This document shows, one piece after another, positions 46,133 to 58,325 of a DNA stretch of 64,000 nt. The first letter of the stretch is position 1. Every line of letters begins with the position of its first letter. Below the pieces are notes generated by a model. The model did not search any database, was not told the DNA's origin, and was given only the letters and a program-made list of their open reading frames with translations. This DNA is from Thermothielavioides terrestris NRRL 8126 (lineage: Eukaryota; Ascomycota; Sordariomycetes; Sordariales; Chaetomiaceae): assembly GCF_000226115.1 (NCBI RefSeq), contig NC_016459.1, forward strand, positions 3,726,501 to 3,790,500, in the 5' to 3' direction. Both the position numbers and the translations under genes were made by a program.

Positions 46133-47180
46133 TGTGATGGATCTGTGGGAGTTGTGTGTGGTGTTGTTGTAGGGGACGCAATGTTGGGGGTCAGGTAAGC
46201 GATGGATGGGACTGATCACTTGTACCAAACTGTTGCTTGCTGAGTGTTGCAAGCTGAAAGGGGTTGGGGCAGTTGTGCGATTTTCAGTACGATGCCTGAA
46301 GTCTTCAAACAATAGCCATAGCATTGCCGAGCTGGTCGGATTCATTCATAGCCGTCTGGCCTTGCCGCCACGAGCAGGTAGGTAACTTGGCCGTGGCGTG
46401 GCTCAGTGGCTGGTGTGGGTGGATTGCGTCACTGCTAATTTCGAGCCAGTCGCTATCCTCCAATTGCCCAAGTGGTAGCCCACCATCTTGGCGGAGGCGC
46501 ATGAGGAAGACCAGCTGAGTTGCGCAGATCTTGTATTTCCCGTCACTATGATTCGAGGGTCAGGGGAGGCGGCAGGGGGCGTGTACGGATAATGCCTTTA
46601 TCAACTGCGAGCTGTATGTACCAGCCGCATCCACCTGCGTATTTTCATAGATTCTTCAATGAATTTGACTAGCAAGCAACTAGGGAGGCTGCGTCGTGCT
46701 ACCCTATGAGCAGCAGACGACAGCAGCGGAATGCCAGCAGCATCTGGTGAACCGTGTTCGACTACCTGGACACTGTCGGCTCGTCCTATGCAGAAATGGT
46801 ACCTGGAAACTGTCGCGTTGCTTCTCACCCGTATGTGCTTGAGCACTTCCAGATCTGACGACTGGAACTTCCAAGTTCATCACAACCCAGACTTGGTGCC
46901 GGCGGGACTCCACCCAAGAAACAAGTGTTGATTAGTGTTGATTCCCTCTTGGTGGCCAGGGTCACTGGGCGCCGGTGGCGTCATGATCGCGAAGGAGCAA
47001 TGTCCAATGTCCGTGGAAGTAGGCCCCCGCATACCGCACGAGTTGCCACTACCCTGATGCTGTGATGACGTGCCGGCCTGCTCTCGGGGCCTGCCGCGTC
47101 AACGGACATTGCGAGTCCTCAGGGTGCAGGATTTAACATAGCTTCTTTGAACTCGCCGCTGACTCACAGCCTTCTCATCG
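46133..47180. other. Intergenic GC-rich stretch
   Basis: About 1 kb with normal composition. Short open frames (for example at 46324 and 46731) have no domain. It probably carries the promoter of the minus-strand gene ending at 46132 and the target site of the retroelement at 47181. Confidence 0.45.
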
Positions 47181-47366
47181 TGTGGGAAGCACTTCCCACA
47201 AGGCATCCAAGGCATCATTACCAGGGCAGGGGCATCCGTTACAGCCCTATAGCCCAGAGTGGCGCAGACATAGTACTGTACTTATACAAGATAGACACAG
47301 GGGTAGAGATCCGACTATCATCATCGCAATCAATCAATCTACGTATTACGTACCATTCGTACCACA
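47181..47366 (+). repeat. Probable 5' LTR of the outer element
   Basis: It begins with the palindrome TGTGGGAAGCACTTCCCACA and ends ACCACA, giving TG...CA ends. A TGG-starting primer-binding site follows three bases later. The partner LTR is outside the window, so the boundary rests on one copy. Confidence 0.6.
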
Positions 47367-47369
47367 ATT

Positions 47370-47380
47370 TGGTGCCCACT
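47370..47380 (+). other. Probable tRNA primer-binding site
   Basis: TGGTGCCCACT lies three bases after the LTR end. TGG pairs with the CCA end of a tRNA; the tRNA was not identified. Confidence 0.5.
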
Positions 47381-50300
47381 ATACGATCAAACTGACGATA
47401 GCCTTAGCAACGATCTTCCTTATATTCGTCACTTCGTGTTGCCGAACCTTATTGGCCATCAGCTAGTTACTCGTAACCACGCACCAGTTGGCAACGCTAT
47501 ACCAGTCAGCCTGCGATACGGCTATACCAGACCCAACGGCATCTCGCGTACGCAAGCCATTGCCTACCTCTATACCGACCAAGATCGTGGATAGGCAACT
47601 TAGAGCCCGGCAACTGCTCCGATTCTACGACTCTAGGCACGCCTATACGATCACCGTGGACCGTAGGGACCTCGACTACGCTTGTTCGCTTATAGGAGAT
47701 ATATATTATACTATTATAGATTCGCTACCCTAGCCGCTAGCTTAGGAGACTAGTAAGCAGTCCTTCAACGTGTTCTACAGCTAGTAGAAGAATTAGCGCC
47801 TATTAACGCTAACGACGACGGCGACGTCATTGGCTACGATATTATAGTCAACGTTATAGTCTATAGCGCCTTCTATATCTTTAACGTTATAATCCGTAGT
47901 ACCTTCCGTAGCTTCAACGTCATCTACACCTACTACGCCGTTATTACTGACCCCTACTCTATCTAACGATATTGTATAGGTATAGGCACCACCTACTTTG
48001 TAGTAGGTATAGCTATCCACGCCCTCTACTAAGCTAGGCACTACTTACGACTGTCTATCTACCAGCAATACCTTCGAAGGAAGTACCTAGAAGCTTTATA
48101 ACCACTGTGGCATATCTACTAATATAGACGTCTACAACGATGGACGTAGGTACTATTAGTAGGTTATAGCTAACAACTATAGTAGTAACAATGTCGACCC
48201 TAACGCCCCTCTTATAGCCATAGTCGTAGCAGAGCTAATATACGCCACATTTCACTAGTACCGCTAGCACTAGAATATAGATATAAGCAACCTCCTAGCG
48301 GCGGCTATAGAGCAGTAGTCGTGGCCACCTTTGGCCAACGGTACCCTCAAGCTAGCCGATATAGGCTACTTCGACCCCTCCGCTATAGATCCTTCTAGCG
48401 CTAGCCTTATCGCCAATAGAAAAGTCAATAAATATACCGATATATTCCTATTCTACGACCGCCTTGCCGATCTAGCCGTAACCTATAGCGACGATGCTAT
48501 ATACTATATCTAGACGTAGTACTTACAAGGTCCTACGTTGGTATAGCACTCGTATATACTAACCGACAAGGACTGTAAGCTCCTCTATACCGCAATTATT
48601 ACAGCTATTTGCAACAAGCTTAAAAGCCACTTTAAAATCGACTATTTAGTCGCCTTCGATATACTTAAGCAGTTACAATTTACCTTAGTAGACATTGCTA
48701 ATAGCAAGGACATTATAGCCTTTACCTAGACTATAATACGCTATATAAAGGCTTGCGATATAAGCTAGTATAGCCAACTTATTACGGTATTCGAGGCCTT
48801 TGACGGCGATATCTAAAGCGAGCTAGATAAGCTAATACTATCTATAGAAGTCGACGCCTTTCTTTGTTAAATCTAGGAACGAGAAAGCGTTCTTCGACAA
48901 TGTATTTAGCGCTACCGAAGGCCGCCCCTGTACTAACTATATTAGCTGCTATATCGACCCCCCTTCTAAGGAAGAGGCGGCTACTAGTAGCAAGGTTATC
49001 GCTAGCTAGATAATAGCCTACGAGCACCGCTGTACTGCCTACTATATCACCTACGTTAGTAGACACTACTAGCGTAATAGTATAACTAGGATCCTAGACT
49101 ATCGAATCAACGGCCTAACAATTAGCTGCCGCAATAGCTACTAGTTCTAGAGAATCGTCGCCTCCTAGTACTACTATAGCGTTAGCAAAGGCAGTAGAAC
49201 GGGCAGCAATACCCTAGTAGACCCACGCCCACCTTTTATAGCCATACGTATTAGCAACCTAGCGTTGAAGATACCCCTAAAGACAAAGATCAATTTAGCC
49301 TAGCGGACTCCTTCTATAGCAATGTACTATTCCTAGATAGCGAATATCTAGTTGCTCCTAACTAGCTTGACGCACTAGAGGAGCTATATCTACCTAGCGA
49401 CTCTATTAACAACAAAGTCATCATATAGTTCGTGGTAATATCTATCGGCTTAGTGTACTACTATTACAATAAGACCTTCCCCTTTAACAACAAGTTAATA
49501 GCCTATATCTACGCCGACTATCTTAAGTGGCCTTAGCCTAGTAAGAAGGTCACGTTCACCGATATAGCAGACGCCTAGCTAGCGATAGATAACCCGATAT
49601 ACCTGTCCAATATCGTCGATCTAAAAAACGAGCTACGCCCCTACTTATAGTAGGTAGAGCGGACAGTGTAATATAGCCTATAGCTACGTAGTTGCCTATA
49701 CCTATTATTCAGTCAAAGGTTGATGCTACGCTGGATCGAGGTACTAGCTTCGGCTTCTAGTTATAGATCTACCTAAAGATCAACATTATACTAGATACCA
49801 ACTAACTAGACGACCTTCAATAGATCTATATAGATATAGGTTATATAGCTATACTCGTCGACCGGCAATGGTTGGCTACCTATTACCCTAACGCTGTTAC
49901 TAGGCACTGTACTAGCCCCCTAATAGTCTATAGCATTAGTTCAGACATATATTCCAGCCTCGATTACACTATTGTTAACCTTAATTTCCAAGGCACCTTG
50001 CCCTCTAGTAAGCCCGCTATCGCTAGCTTTATATACAAAGTAACTATCGTTAACGACCTTTATACTAATATACTATTGGGTATAGATTATATAACCCCTA
50101 AGGGCTTCGACATCTTACTGTCTTAAAGCACTGTTATCATTAATTTATATAGCGATATTTAGATACTAGTTACCACTAGGCGGTATAGAAGATTATACTA
50201 CTTATACATTATTATCGCCAAGTATCTCATTATTCTACTATATACTATTATAACCATTCTAATCGACCACAGTATCTATATCGACGATAGCTAGGCCCTT

Positions 50301-50687
50301 CTTTTTGAATTAAGTATATCCAACTATATCTTAGTCTTTACAGTAGTCGCCGACTACTATATATCCTCTATCCTTATATAGAATAACACTAGCAACCTTG
50401 TTACAGTCCCTAAAGGCTATAGGATCGGTACCCTAACTTCTATTGCACCCGGATACTAGGCGTATATAGTAGACGACCTAACAGCCACCGAACTTGCTAT
50501 TAAAAAGCTACTGTAGCCCACAGATAAGCCACTGTCGACAGCTAGCCTCGACACTATTAAACACCTATATAGTATCACTATTTACAACCTTCCGCCCAAC
50601 GAGCTTACGCCTATCTAGTCACTTATAATAAAATACTAGGATATATTTAAGGACAAGGGCTTCATCAACCTTGACTAGGATCAATGG

Positions 50688-50693
50688 ATATAT
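50688..50693. repeat. Target-site duplication ATATAT, left copy
   Basis: Matches 63823-63828. It is low-complexity, so the exact length (5 or 6) is uncertain. Confidence 0.6.
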
Positions 50694-51190
50694 TGAAATA
50701 GTGCAAAACCTCTACACCAACCTACCCCACTATACCTAGGATCAGGCGCGCAAGATAGCTCCTAAAGGAATGCAGTGTACCTCTGGACGGATGAAGATAG
50801 TGCGTATCGAATAGTAGGAAGGATGTCTCCTAAAAGGAAGACATATAGCTCAGATACGTCTAGTGGGATATAGTAGAAAGACAAAAGACAACAAGAATAC
50901 AGTCAGAGCTCAATAGCTCGAATACCTACTGTCTAGACAGAGGTAGAACAATGTAAAGAGAGGCTCAACAGCCTTCCTAGAAGAAGGAGGACCATTAACG
51001 TAGTATCAACAAATATATATTGACAACTACTTAATATCTTACTTAATAATAAAGAAGATAGGCTTAGCCTACTTAAATATATATAATTAGAGGGCTAGAC
51101 CCCTTAACAACGAATATAACGCTCTAAGATAAATAGAAAAGTAGAAAAACTAGGTCCCTCTATATCTAGGTAGTCCATTACCCTAATCTA
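50694..51190 (-). repeat. 3' LTR of the inner element (left copy)
   Basis: 497 bp. The first 150-200 bp keep more C/G than the right copy; the remainder is more mutated than the right copy. Confidence 0.9.
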
Positions 51191-51202
51191 TACTTCCCTT
51201 TC
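51191..51202 (-). other. Purine-rich tract of the inner element
   Basis: The minus strand reads GAAAGGGAAGTA directly before the left LTR, a likely polypurine tract. Confidence 0.5.
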
Positions 51203-53959
51203 GAACTTGCTATATACTCCTATAGGCAAGCTTGTACCTTAAAAGCTCTCTTAGTAGGCGCTTCTCATCGTCGCTACTCCTTGAGCTACTCCCTATATAT
51301 AGCTCGCTCGGCTTATAAAGGTCTAGTTGGCTATAGTAGCTAATCTCGCCGTCTTTCGTACTCCTCTACCTCCTTAATATATACGTCCTAGCCCTACTAT
51401 TATACTAGATACTTATACTTATAAGCGAAGGTATAGTCGTATAGGTTGTATAGTAGTAGGCGAAGTAGATGTCTAGGCTTCGTAGGCTCTTTACAAAGGC
51501 GCTTACTATAGTGCTATACTAAAGGTGACGTCTAACTAGATAATATAAGTGATCTATATACTTAAAGATACTTCTATACTAGTATATAAAGCATCTTAAG
51601 GTAGTCTAGCCTCCTTATAAGTATATAGACAAGCGTTTCCTCTTCCTAGAGGTAGGGATCGAGTACTATCTTCTTAAGGGCTACCTATACTAGTGCTCTA
51701 AAGTCCTTGATTAGGTTACTACTAAGGAGACGCTTCTAGTCTATCTTGTCTATAGAGGTATCAATAAACCTTTATATCGTAGTTACTTATAGTATAGCAA
51801 TCTCTATAATCTTAGCTTCAATATCCTACTAAGTTGATATATTATCAAAATCTTCTCTAAATGCTATTAGTGGACTTAAAGTAGCTTGCTAGTCCTCTAG
51901 TTAGAGGGGTAGAACAGTATTAGGTACTAAAAACGTACTCTATAGCTATTGTCCAAAGTCGCCTACAAGGTCTTGCAAAGGCGATACGCCGCTTAGCTAT
52001 CCGTCTAGTAGGAGTTCTACGACCCTATAGTAGTATACCTAATAGACTATGTCCTTCTTTGACTAGGGTATAAAGATAATTCGAATAGTAGCGATCACTC
52101 TTTTCTTACTTTAGTCAAAGAGCTAAGCTTCCCTAAATACTATTAAGTATATAGCTAAGATCCTAAGTTCTACGTCGCTAAAGTGGTCATAGAGATACGT
52201 AGGCAGGTCATTAAGTTTAAGAACATTAGATACAAATACATTGTTAGCCTAGAGGACTTCGATCACTTTATCTTCGTCGTACTCTAAGACTATAGGCTAT
52301 ATAGGCTCTTTGGTCAAAGATAGTAGGTCTAGAGAGAGCTTGTATATCTTACCATTGTCCTATAGTAGTAAGAGGACTACCTTAACGTAAAATAGGCAAT
52401 CCTTAAAGGTACTAAGAGCTAGTCTATAAGTTCCTAACTATAAGTATAATATACACTACTATACAACTATCTTACTATCTCCCTAATATAGTCGAAGCTA
52501 AGGTAGCCTAAACTATATCTATCTATTTAGAAGGTAGGGCTAGAGTTCTTAAAAAAAGGCCTATATAAACTTAAGAGCGAACTATCTATACTCCTATTCT
52601 AAACTTTACTAAAGGTAGTAGATAATAACCTCCTTATATAGCTACGTCTAAAGGAACCTATAGACAAACTAAAAGGCGATCTAGACCTCTAATAAGATAT
52701 TAGTATATATCTCTAAGCTCTTAAATAGAGAGTCGAAGTAGTAGAGCCAACCTCCGACTTAATCAAAGATCGTAATTGCCTAATGCCTTCTACTAACGAA
52801 GCAAAGGAAAACCTAGAAACGGCAATTATTAGCAATAACCCTCTAGTTAGATCGGTGGAACTCCTTCGGTATAGGACTATAGTCTGAGACTAGCTATAGG
52901 TAGATCTAGAGACAGTCCTTATAAAGGCGAAAGAAAAACTATATAACGTCTAAAATCGTTTTATAATCTAGCTATTCCTTACTAAGTAATATACCTTCTA
53001 TATCGAAGAGCGAAATACCTATATTTATAAAACAAATGTCGAAAAACTAATCTATCGAGGACTTTTCCTCTAGCTAGTCTAGAAACAAGTACTTTATAAT
53101 CTTAGGATTTATATTAAGCTAAAGGCTTAAGATCTAGTTAGGTCGTTGGTTAATTATATCTTATAGGTACTTCTTCGGAGTCTATAAAAATAGGAAAAGC
53201 TTAGAGCTAGTCTCACCTAGATGGCCTAGCATCTTCAAGCCTAGCTCTTACTATATAAGGGAGGTATAATGCCGCGCCTAATCACTATCGCTAGTAGGCC
53301 TCTATAAACCTTATAGTATATAAAACTTAAGCTCTCTAAGTAGCTACTTCTATCCTAGGTTGACAGTTATATCGGCCTAGGGCTATATAGGCCCTACGAA
53401 ATTAGGAATCCTACGACGGCCTATAGCGATGCTCGCGATAGCACGTGAAAAATTGGCTTACAAGAAAAGTTGCTCTCTAGATAGAAAGATCTAGACCAAT
53501 TGAAACGATTATAAGAAAAAATCAGAGTATAATAGGCGAAGTAGAAAAAATAGTCGATTATAAACAAACTAGTAGGAGGATTGAGAAAAAGGGGTAGACA
53601 AGCTTTCGAAGGCAAGAGGGCTACTTAGCTCTTTCCTAAACTAGGCAAAAGAAAATAGATAAGGCTTATAGTACCTACTAATTAGCTAGAAATAAGTATT
53701 TGCCCTTTAAATTCTTAAGGCCTTCCTCTCCTCCTTACTATCCTAAAACTATTTTCTTCTTTTAACCTTCTTGCCACTTTATTCTAGTGCCCTCCTCTCT
53801 TTGGTCGGATCGGGTTCTTAGCTAGGTCTTCCACTTCCTTTTTGAATTCGTATATAGCTCCTATATACGAATTCGCAACCTAGAAACTATAATACTAAGC
53901 AACTAGTATATCTACAATATATTATAGGAAATTACTAATAAAGCGAACGACTAGAGGCT

Positions 53960-54850
53960 ACTACTATATAGGATTATAAACCACTAGATTGATCTCTCGC
54001 TAATATTGAAAACAACGATCTTTATAGCCTAGAAGTATATCTAAGTAGTCTAAAGCAAGATAAGGGATCCGCCAATGCCGAAAGATAAACGTTACACTAA
54101 TGAGTATACTACAATCTCGGTCAAATATAAGGCTATCTACAATATAAATAAGATTTACCAACTAAATATTAGATTGCTATATATCTAGTAGGTCCTACTA
54201 AGTAATTAGCAAGATCAACATAGGATATAGTAATCGGTTTATATCGACAATAGGTTAATTAATATAATCGAATAGCACTATAATACCTAGGTCCTTTGTC
54301 TAATATTCGTAGAGCATTATAATAGTGGACCACTTAGGCGTTGGATATATTATCTTACTATATACCTAAACTGAGCGTCAACGCTTTTGATCTAAATATA
54401 GGGTTATAAGTAAGTACTACGCTTCCCTTTTATATTTACCCTCTAAACAGAGGAAGACTGACACTCCTATAGCAATAAAGTGCTTTACTATAGCTACGAA
54501 CTATCGTACCAACGTTCAACAACTCTTTTCAATAAGGATAGAGACGTCTATATAACTTAGCCCTTTAATAGCTACACTTCTCTTACTCCTCTCTTTAGCA
54601 ATAAATACGCTAACTATATCTAGTTAGAGAAGGAGTACACTTAGACTTACGTCTATAAGAATGATTAAAAGCACCTAGCTTAGGACTTAATCTCGTAGAA
54701 CCATCTTCTATATAATCCGAAGAACGACTCTAGGCTAAAGCTACGCCTAGAAAAAGTAGGCCAAAAGTGGTCTATCCCATTGGAGGTTGCTATCAAAGAA
54801 CAAATAGCGTAGTACTAGGCTAACTGTAAAAGCTTACGTCATTGAAAGAC
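53960..54850 (+). pseudogene. Antisense accessory ORF inside the inner gypsy element (RIP-broken)
   Basis: On the plus strand, opposite to pol, a single frame can be followed from about 53960 to 54850 with mostly TAG/TAA interruptions. Protein-like pieces are RDPPMPKDKRYTNEYTTIS near 54063, NNRLINI-type sequence near 54220, YELSYQRSTTLFNKDRDVY near 54495 and LKLRLEKVGQKWSIPLEVAI near 54740. Further plus-strand open stretches lie at 52.6-53.6 kb and 54.9-55.3 kb in other frames and may be additional exons or parts. I do not recognise a family, and see no clear similarity to the antisense frame of the chromovirus at 36.96-38.28 kb. Confidence 0.4.
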
Positions 54851-57800
54851 AGAGAAAACGGACAGGGATAGGCAAGGGGTAGGATATAGTCTAGGAGCTT
54901 AGCCTATAGACAATAGATTAAGAGACTATATATCCTAATCATAGATTTTTCTTAGCCTTAACTTTAGCTTTAAGAAACTTAGTCCTATACAATAGAAACT
55001 ATCTATCTAGAAGGCAAAAGTGAAAAAGAAAAGGCAAGAACGACTATAAAGCTCCTAAGAGCAAGGCCACCCTTTAGAAAGAAAACTTAGGTACTAGCGA
55101 AAAAGAATAAGGGCCTAAAGGATAAAAATAAGTGAACAATAGTAGATAGATAAAGACTAAATGAGACGTAGCTAATAGAGATATTACTAGCAAATAGGAG
55201 GCCGATATAACAATAGGTATTAGGAAGAAAATATAGTAAAACGCTAGCGAAACTATTAGAGGTAATAGCTTCTAGGACCTCCCCCCTTCTTAAACTATAC
55301 GTCCTTATATATCTAGAGGGCTAGTGTTAAAAACTAGGTAGTTTTCTATATAGGATTTCTATAATAAGCTTTTAACGAGGTCGCTCCTTCCTTACCCCCT
55401 TTGCAATAATACGAGTTTAGCTTACCTAAGGCGCTATAGTACGACTAGGGGTTTCCTCCTTAAGGACCTCCTCCTCTACTATAGTTGTAATATCCTTAGC
55501 AACTGTTTATATAATTTCCTCCCTTAGTAGGCTATCGCTATAAGTATAATAAAGATCGCTAAGGCAATGCCGTCGACTAGTTAAGGCGCTATATAGTTCA
55601 CTACTATAAGGAAGCCTAACCAGTTGACTACTGTCGGAAGTCTTAGCTAATTAATAAAGGTAACAACCTATAGTCTAGTCGCTAGTATTTTAGTTGTCTT
55701 CGATAGTACTAGACCTCTCTTCGCTATCTTTATAGAGCCTTAAACGACTATCAAAGCGGCAACGTTCTCCTTAGAAGTATCTAGTATATATCTCCCTATT
55801 ATAAAGCGCCGAGGTAGCTAAGTCTTGGCTAGCGCTAGGGCTAGGATCAGCTCCTCTGTCGTTCTATACTTCGTTATAGCGATTGTCGAGGCGATAGCCT
55901 CTATCAAGGTGGCTATCGTCGTAGCGACCGTCGTAGTAGCGCTCGTCGTTGCTATACCCCTCTAAGTAGAGGAACAGGTTCGTACTATCCACTTCTAGCT
56001 AGACGTTATCTAGCTTAAAGAACTTCTTTATACGATTTAGAGGATATAGCGTCTAGATAGGTATACTATCCAAAGTCTCTAGGAAGTAAATATCTTGGTC
56101 TTTAATTATCTAAATATAGAATAGGCTAAACCAACGGTATTCTAGCTTCTAGACTAAGCTTATATCTAGTTGTCGAACGTTATTATAGACGAGGACAAGG
56201 TCGCTAATAGATATTACCGCGTTTTCTAAGCGAAATTTACGTTTATAGGCCTTATTATAGCGTTTAGCTAGCTTTTTATAAGCTATAGCAACCTGTTTAG
56301 TAGCAATCTTACAGTTGTACTTAGCTTTCTAGAGAATATAAGTATAAAGGGCAATAAGCTTTATATAGAGTTTTATAAGATCCTTTCCCTCTATCTAGAT
56401 ATAGATAGAGTCCTAGATAAGAATTCGCTAAGTAGGAACATTAAACTCGACTAAACTAATAGGCTTATAGTTGTAGATAAAAAAGAAGGGAGACATTCTA
56501 TAAGAGCCCTTGACGGTTATACGATCTATATATAAAATATATAGAAGGAGCTTCCTCTACCTCTTTCCTATACTATTAGTCATCTTTATAAATAAGATAG
56601 TAATTGGGATATAGCTAGCCTTATTTACTCCATTTATATACAAATTATATAGTAAGATAATAACTCTCCTAATCTATAGCTTATAGAGGATCTCCTTAAC
56701 TTCGCCTTTAAACTTAGAGCCTTTGTCGACGACTATAACAACGGGGTAGCCCTAGCGACAAAGGATATACTATATAATAAAGGACTTAATAGCCTTAGAA
56801 GACTTGTTCAATAAGATCTTAGCCTTAATATATCCTATAAGATCGTTATACGTCTCAATAAGGAAACACTTCTTCTCTCTATAGCTAGACAGTATATATT
56901 AGATGTCAAGATACTATTTAGCAAAAGGGAAAGGCGGAGGCGTAGTCTAGTTTACCACTTCCTCAAACCTCTAGGTATTATATATCTAATATAGTATATA
57001 AGCCTAGATCTACTTTGCTATATCTTTGTATATACTACGCCAATAGTAGTAGTTTGTCATTTGTCGGTATATCGCCTCTCTTCTATAATAGCCAACTTCG
57101 CTATAACACTAGTTGAAAATTAAACGCCTTTCTTTAAAGGTGTTAACAACACGCCTATAACACTACGAATAGTTTATACTCTAGAAGAAAAGGTGATAAT
57201 CTTTAACGAAGTACTTTACTACTTCCCTTTTAAGCTAACGTCGCTTCCAATATAGCCTATAACCTAGTAGGGTCTCTATCGTCGATAAGAAGTAAGCAAT
57301 GTCCTAGGAACGCTAGGAGTAACCGTCTTAAAGGTAGATAGGCTCTAGCTTCCCTTCTAAATATAATGCCTCTTCGCCTATATAGTTGACAAAGATTTAG
57401 ACGTCGACCTAATCGTCGATATCTTCCTCTACTTCCTTCTCTATATAGTCAAAGGGCCTAGGAGGTTTATAGGACAATATATTGGCTATAACGTTCTTAG
57501 GACCTAGGATATACTTGACTTCGAAGTCAAATAGGCGGATCTAGACGATCTAACGTATCATTAGAGCACCTAGAACATCGCTTATAGCACTATTGAGCTA
57601 ATAGACTAGAACTAGAGTATTAGTCTCTATAATAAAACGTATACCAAAGAGATAGCGACGAAAACGCTTTAAAAGGAAGAGTAGCCCCCTTAACTCCCTC
57701 TTTATAGTATTGTACTGCTTCTTTGCCTTTGACTAGATACCGTTCTCGAACTAATATAGGTGTCTTTTACTATTGAGGCTAACCTACTCGAGTACCCTAC

Positions 57801-58310
57801 CCTATCTAAGGATACTAGCGTCGTAGACTAAAAAGATTATATTGAACTAAGGATTATCGTAGATAAATATCGCTAAAACTAGAGCGATAATAATTTTCTT
57901 CTTTAGCTCGTCTATCGCCTTCTATTTAGAGAGCCCCTAAGTCTATTTAGTATCTTTCTTTATTAGGGTATATAGAGGAATCGTAATAATTGTAAAACCC
58001 TTGATCTAAATCTAGTAGTATTCAACTATTCTAACAAAGGTATATACCTCTTTAACGTTAGAATAGGTCTTCTACTCTCTTATCTTAATCACCTTCGCTT
58101 CCTTAGGAAGGCGCCCCTCTAATATATAGAGATAACTAAGTAGGACTACTTTTAGTTATACCTATTTCGATTTCTTAGTAGCGATAATCGTATCTACTAG
58201 CTTCGTATTTAGTAATACTACGTCGATATTCTTAAGATACTTAACAACAAATTCTTGACGTCTCCCTCTATCTAGATAGCCAATATAATTAGATCGAGGA
58301 CCTTTTATAG

Positions 58311-58325
58311 CGATATCATCTAGGT
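58311..58325 (-). other. Reverse transcriptase active-site motif (inner element)
   Basis: The minus strand encodes YLDDI. The two catalytic aspartates remain, unlike the chromovirus at 36-43.7 kb, where they became asparagine. Confidence 0.8.

Larger units (their letters stand above)
47181..50693 (+). mobile_element. Outer Ty3/gypsy element, 5' part (LTR, gag, protease)
   Basis: It starts with a probable LTR (47181-47366) and primer-binding site. The gag frame is clear near 48.3 kb (ADIGYFDPSAIDPS, then NKYTDIFLFYDRLADLA), the pattern of fungal gypsy gag. A retroviral-type protease region follows near 50.0-50.1 kb (NILLGIDYITPKGFDILL). Stops are mainly TAG in place of Gln/Trp. The frame is interrupted at 50694 by another retrotransposon and resumes at 63829. 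RIP is weak over the first 500 bp and heavy after about 47.7 kb. Confidence 0.8.

Noticed and set aside
45253..46137. Plus-strand open frames opposite the His-rich gene
   Set aside because: Low-complexity shadows of the minus-strand gene.
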